Source: Ruminococcus sp.
GTDB taxonomy: Bacteria > Bacillota > Clostridia > Oscillospirales > Acutalibacteraceae
NCBI GenBank assembly: GCA_004558485.1
Contig: SFCS01000039.1
Span: 1 to 6,529 of the forward strand
Direction of reading: 5' to 3'
DNA: 6,529 bases
Part shown: positions 6,059-6,529 of the stretch, piece by piece
Layout: every line of letters starts with the position of its first letter
How positions within the stretch are numbered: the stretch's first letter is position 1
The notes under the pieces: generated by a model
What the model saw: only the letters and a program-made list of their open reading frames with translations
The model's database searches: none
Told to the model about the DNA's origin: nothing
Program-made: the position numbers and the translations under genes

Positions 6059-6075
6059 AGCCACACTGTGTATTT

Positions 6076-6162
6076 GGAGAGGTGTCCGAGCGGTTTATGG
6101 AGCCGGTCTTGAAAACCGGTGACTCGAAAGAGCCAAGGGTTCGAATCCCTTCCTCTCCGCCA
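6076..6162 (+). tRNA. tRNA-Ser, anticodon TGA
   Basis: This is an 87-nt class II tRNA. Acceptor GGAGAGG pairs perfectly with CCTCTCC (6152-6158), then discriminator G and encoded CCA (6160-6162). Anticodon stem CCGGT/ACCGG encloses CTTGAAA, with anticodon TGA at 6110-6112, reading UCA and wobble partners. A long variable arm (about GACTCGAAAGAGCC) precedes the T-arm AAGGG-TTCGAAT-CCCTT. Its acceptor 5' strand is identical to that of the GGA isoacceptor. Confidence 0.97.
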
Positions 6163-6217
6163 ACCTCAACTGAATAGGACAGATCGGACGGTCACCACCT
6201 CCGGTTTGGCCATGTAT

Positions 6218-6308
6218 GGAGAAGTACTCAAGTTGGTGACGAGGCGCCCCTGCTAAGGGCGTAGGTCGGGTAACCGGCGCGAGGGTTCGAGTCCCTCCTT
6301 CTCCGCCA
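6218..6308 (+). tRNA. tRNA-Ser, anticodon GCT
   Basis: This is a 91-nt class II tRNA. Acceptor GGAGAAG (6218-6224) pairs with CTTCTCC (6298-6304), then discriminator G and encoded CCA (6306-6308). Anticodon stem CGCCC/GGGCG encloses CTGCTAA, with anticodon GCT at 6252-6254, reading AGC and AGU. The long variable arm and T-arm GAGGG-TTCGAGT-CCCTC are present. It starts 55 bp after the TGA tRNA, probably in the same transcript. Its 3' end is duplicated at 6509-6529. Confidence 0.97.
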
Positions 6309-6311
6309 ATC
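6291..6311 (+). repeat. Left copy of 21-bp direct repeat (3' end of tRNA-Ser(GCT))
   Basis: The 21 bases covering the T-stem 3' strand, acceptor 3' strand, CCA and the next three bases recur exactly at 6509-6529. The left copy is part of the intact tRNA. tRNA 3' ends are common attachment sites of integrases, so an att-type duplication is one explanation. Confidence 0.8.
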
Positions 6312-6345
6312 AAAAAAGACTGCCATTTGGCGGTCTTTTTTGATT
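6309..6345 (+). terminator. Intrinsic terminator after the tRNA-Ser pair
   Basis: Starting directly after the CCA end, ATCAAAAAAGACTGCC pairs with GGCGGTCTTTTTTGAT around an ATTT loop, with one G-U pair. The T-run lies inside the 3' arm of the stem. The A-tract and T-tract symmetry would also let it work on the minus strand. Confidence 0.88.
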
Positions 6346-6356
6346 TATGAAACAAG

Positions 6357-6369
6357 GGGACTCGAACCC
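6357..6369 (-). repeat. Inverted copy of the tRNA T-arm (B-box-like)
   Basis: GGGACTCGAACCC is the exact reverse complement of the tRNA-Ser(GCT) T-arm core at 6283-6295. On the minus strand it reads as a T-loop followed by CTTGTTTC. No acceptor stem, anticodon arm or CCA fits around it, so it is not a complete minus-strand tRNA. Confidence 0.75.
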
Positions 6370-6380
6370 GAGCGCCGAAG

Positions 6381-6438
6381 GCGCGGGCAACGCCTGCTCG
6401 CGCCGCCAGTGGCGGATGCAGCGAGCAGGCGTTGGCGC
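6381..6438. repeat. GC-rich nested palindrome
   Basis: CAACGCCTGCTCGC (6388-6401) pairs perfectly with GCGAGCAGGCGTTG (6421-6434), a 14-bp stem. Inside it, CCGCC (6403-6407) pairs with GGCGG (6411-6415). Outside it, GCGC (6381-6384) faces GCGC (6435-6438) with a GGG bulge. A further small hairpin GCGCC-GAA-GGCGC (6372-6384) abuts on the left. There is no T-run, so it is not a standard terminator; a REP/MITE-like unit or structured RNA is possible. Confidence 0.75.
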
Positions 6439-6462
6439 AGCGGTCGAAAAAATCGAGGAAAA

Positions 6463-6493
6463 GCGGCAGCCCGAAGATTTTTTCGGGCACCGC
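6463..6493. repeat. Second hairpin of the right-end structured region
   Basis: GCCCGAA (6469-6475) pairs with TTCGGGC (6482-6488) around GATTTT. The stem extends through a small internal loop by GCGG (6463-6466) with CCGC (6490-6493). GATTTTTTCG (6476-6485) can instead pair with CGAAAAAATC (6445-6454), an alternative 10-bp stem. Confidence 0.65.
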
Positions 6494-6508
6494 AAGAGGG
6501 CAGTTTTT

Positions 6509-6529
6509 GTCCCTCCTTCTCCGCCAATC
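6509..6529 (+). repeat. Right copy of the tRNA-Ser(GCT) 3'-end direct repeat, at window edge
   Basis: This is identical over 21 bases to 6291-6311, and preceded by GAGGG (6496-6500) as in the tRNA. The T-loop portion between GAGGG and GTCCC reads CAGTTTTT instead of TTCGA, and no anticodon or D-arm precedes it. It is therefore a partial tRNA copy, not a gene. The window ends here, so the repeat may extend further. Confidence 0.8.

Noticed and set aside
6030..6122. 30-codon ORF from TTG 6030 preceded by GGGAG
   Set aside because: Its start codon is the -35 hexamer of the tRNA promoter and it ends inside tRNA-Ser(TGA). Transcription would begin well downstream of the TTG.
6095..6490. 131-aa minus-strand ORF across the tRNA-Ser genes (GGTRTLAPVTRP..., AERKGFEPL)
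   Set aside because: It is the antisense translation of two tRNA-Ser genes and their terminator. Peptides such as RKGFEPL and GGTRTLAP are well-known artefacts of reading tRNAs backwards.
6346..6529. CRISPR array in the repetitive right end
   Set aside because: The repeats are inverted or tRNA-derived, there is only one direct repeat pair, and there are no regular spacers.

Overview
The window looks like chromosomal DNA from a GC-rich, endospore-forming Clostridia-type Firmicute, plausibly Oscillospirales/Butyricicoccaceae-like. The grounds are a SpoIVB sporulation protease, a T-box riboswitch before pheST, strong AAGGAGG-type Shine-Dalgarno sites, an IreB (UPF0297) gene, and consensus sigma-A promoters with 17-bp spacers. 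The family-level guess is inference; no 16S or species marker is present.

Layout. (1) 1-343: the 3' end of spoIVB on the + strand, closed by a terminator. (2) 376-1131: an mgtC/sapB-family membrane protein gene with its own promoter and a leader carrying an 11-bp hairpin plus U-tract. A bidirectional terminator (1141-1181) separates it from the convergent minus-strand genes. (3) Minus strand, read right to left: promoter and Phe-specific T-box leader (5600-5323), pheS (5253-4228), pheT (4215-1822), then a separate promoter driving ireB (1750-1505) and an unrecognised 97-aa gene (1484-1191). (4) Plus strand from 5620: tRNA-Ser(GGA) with its own promoter and terminator, a truncated cytidine-deaminase-like reading frame, then a second promoter reading tRNA-Ser(TGA) and tRNA-Ser(GCT), ended by a long hairpin terminator. 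(5) 6346-6529: about 180 bp without a gene but full of nested inverted repeats. It holds an antisense copy of the tRNA T-arm and finishes in a direct repeat of the tRNA-Ser(GCT) 3' end.

The phenylalanyl-tRNA synthetase operon is controlled by uncharged tRNA-Phe: the specifier triplet reads UUC and the T-box bulge reads UGGU, complementary to an ACCA tRNA end. PheS and PheT together form the (alpha-beta)2 enzyme. IreB is expected to be a target of a PASTA-type Ser/Thr kinase and is transcribed apart from pheST. The most unusual part is the right end, where a tRNA cluster, a decapitated deaminase gene and tRNA-derived direct and inverted repeats suggest past recombination or integration at a tRNA-Ser locus. 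I see no complete novel multi-gene system here. The strongest leads are that repeat region, the mgtC leader hairpin, and the ireB plus unknown-gene operon.
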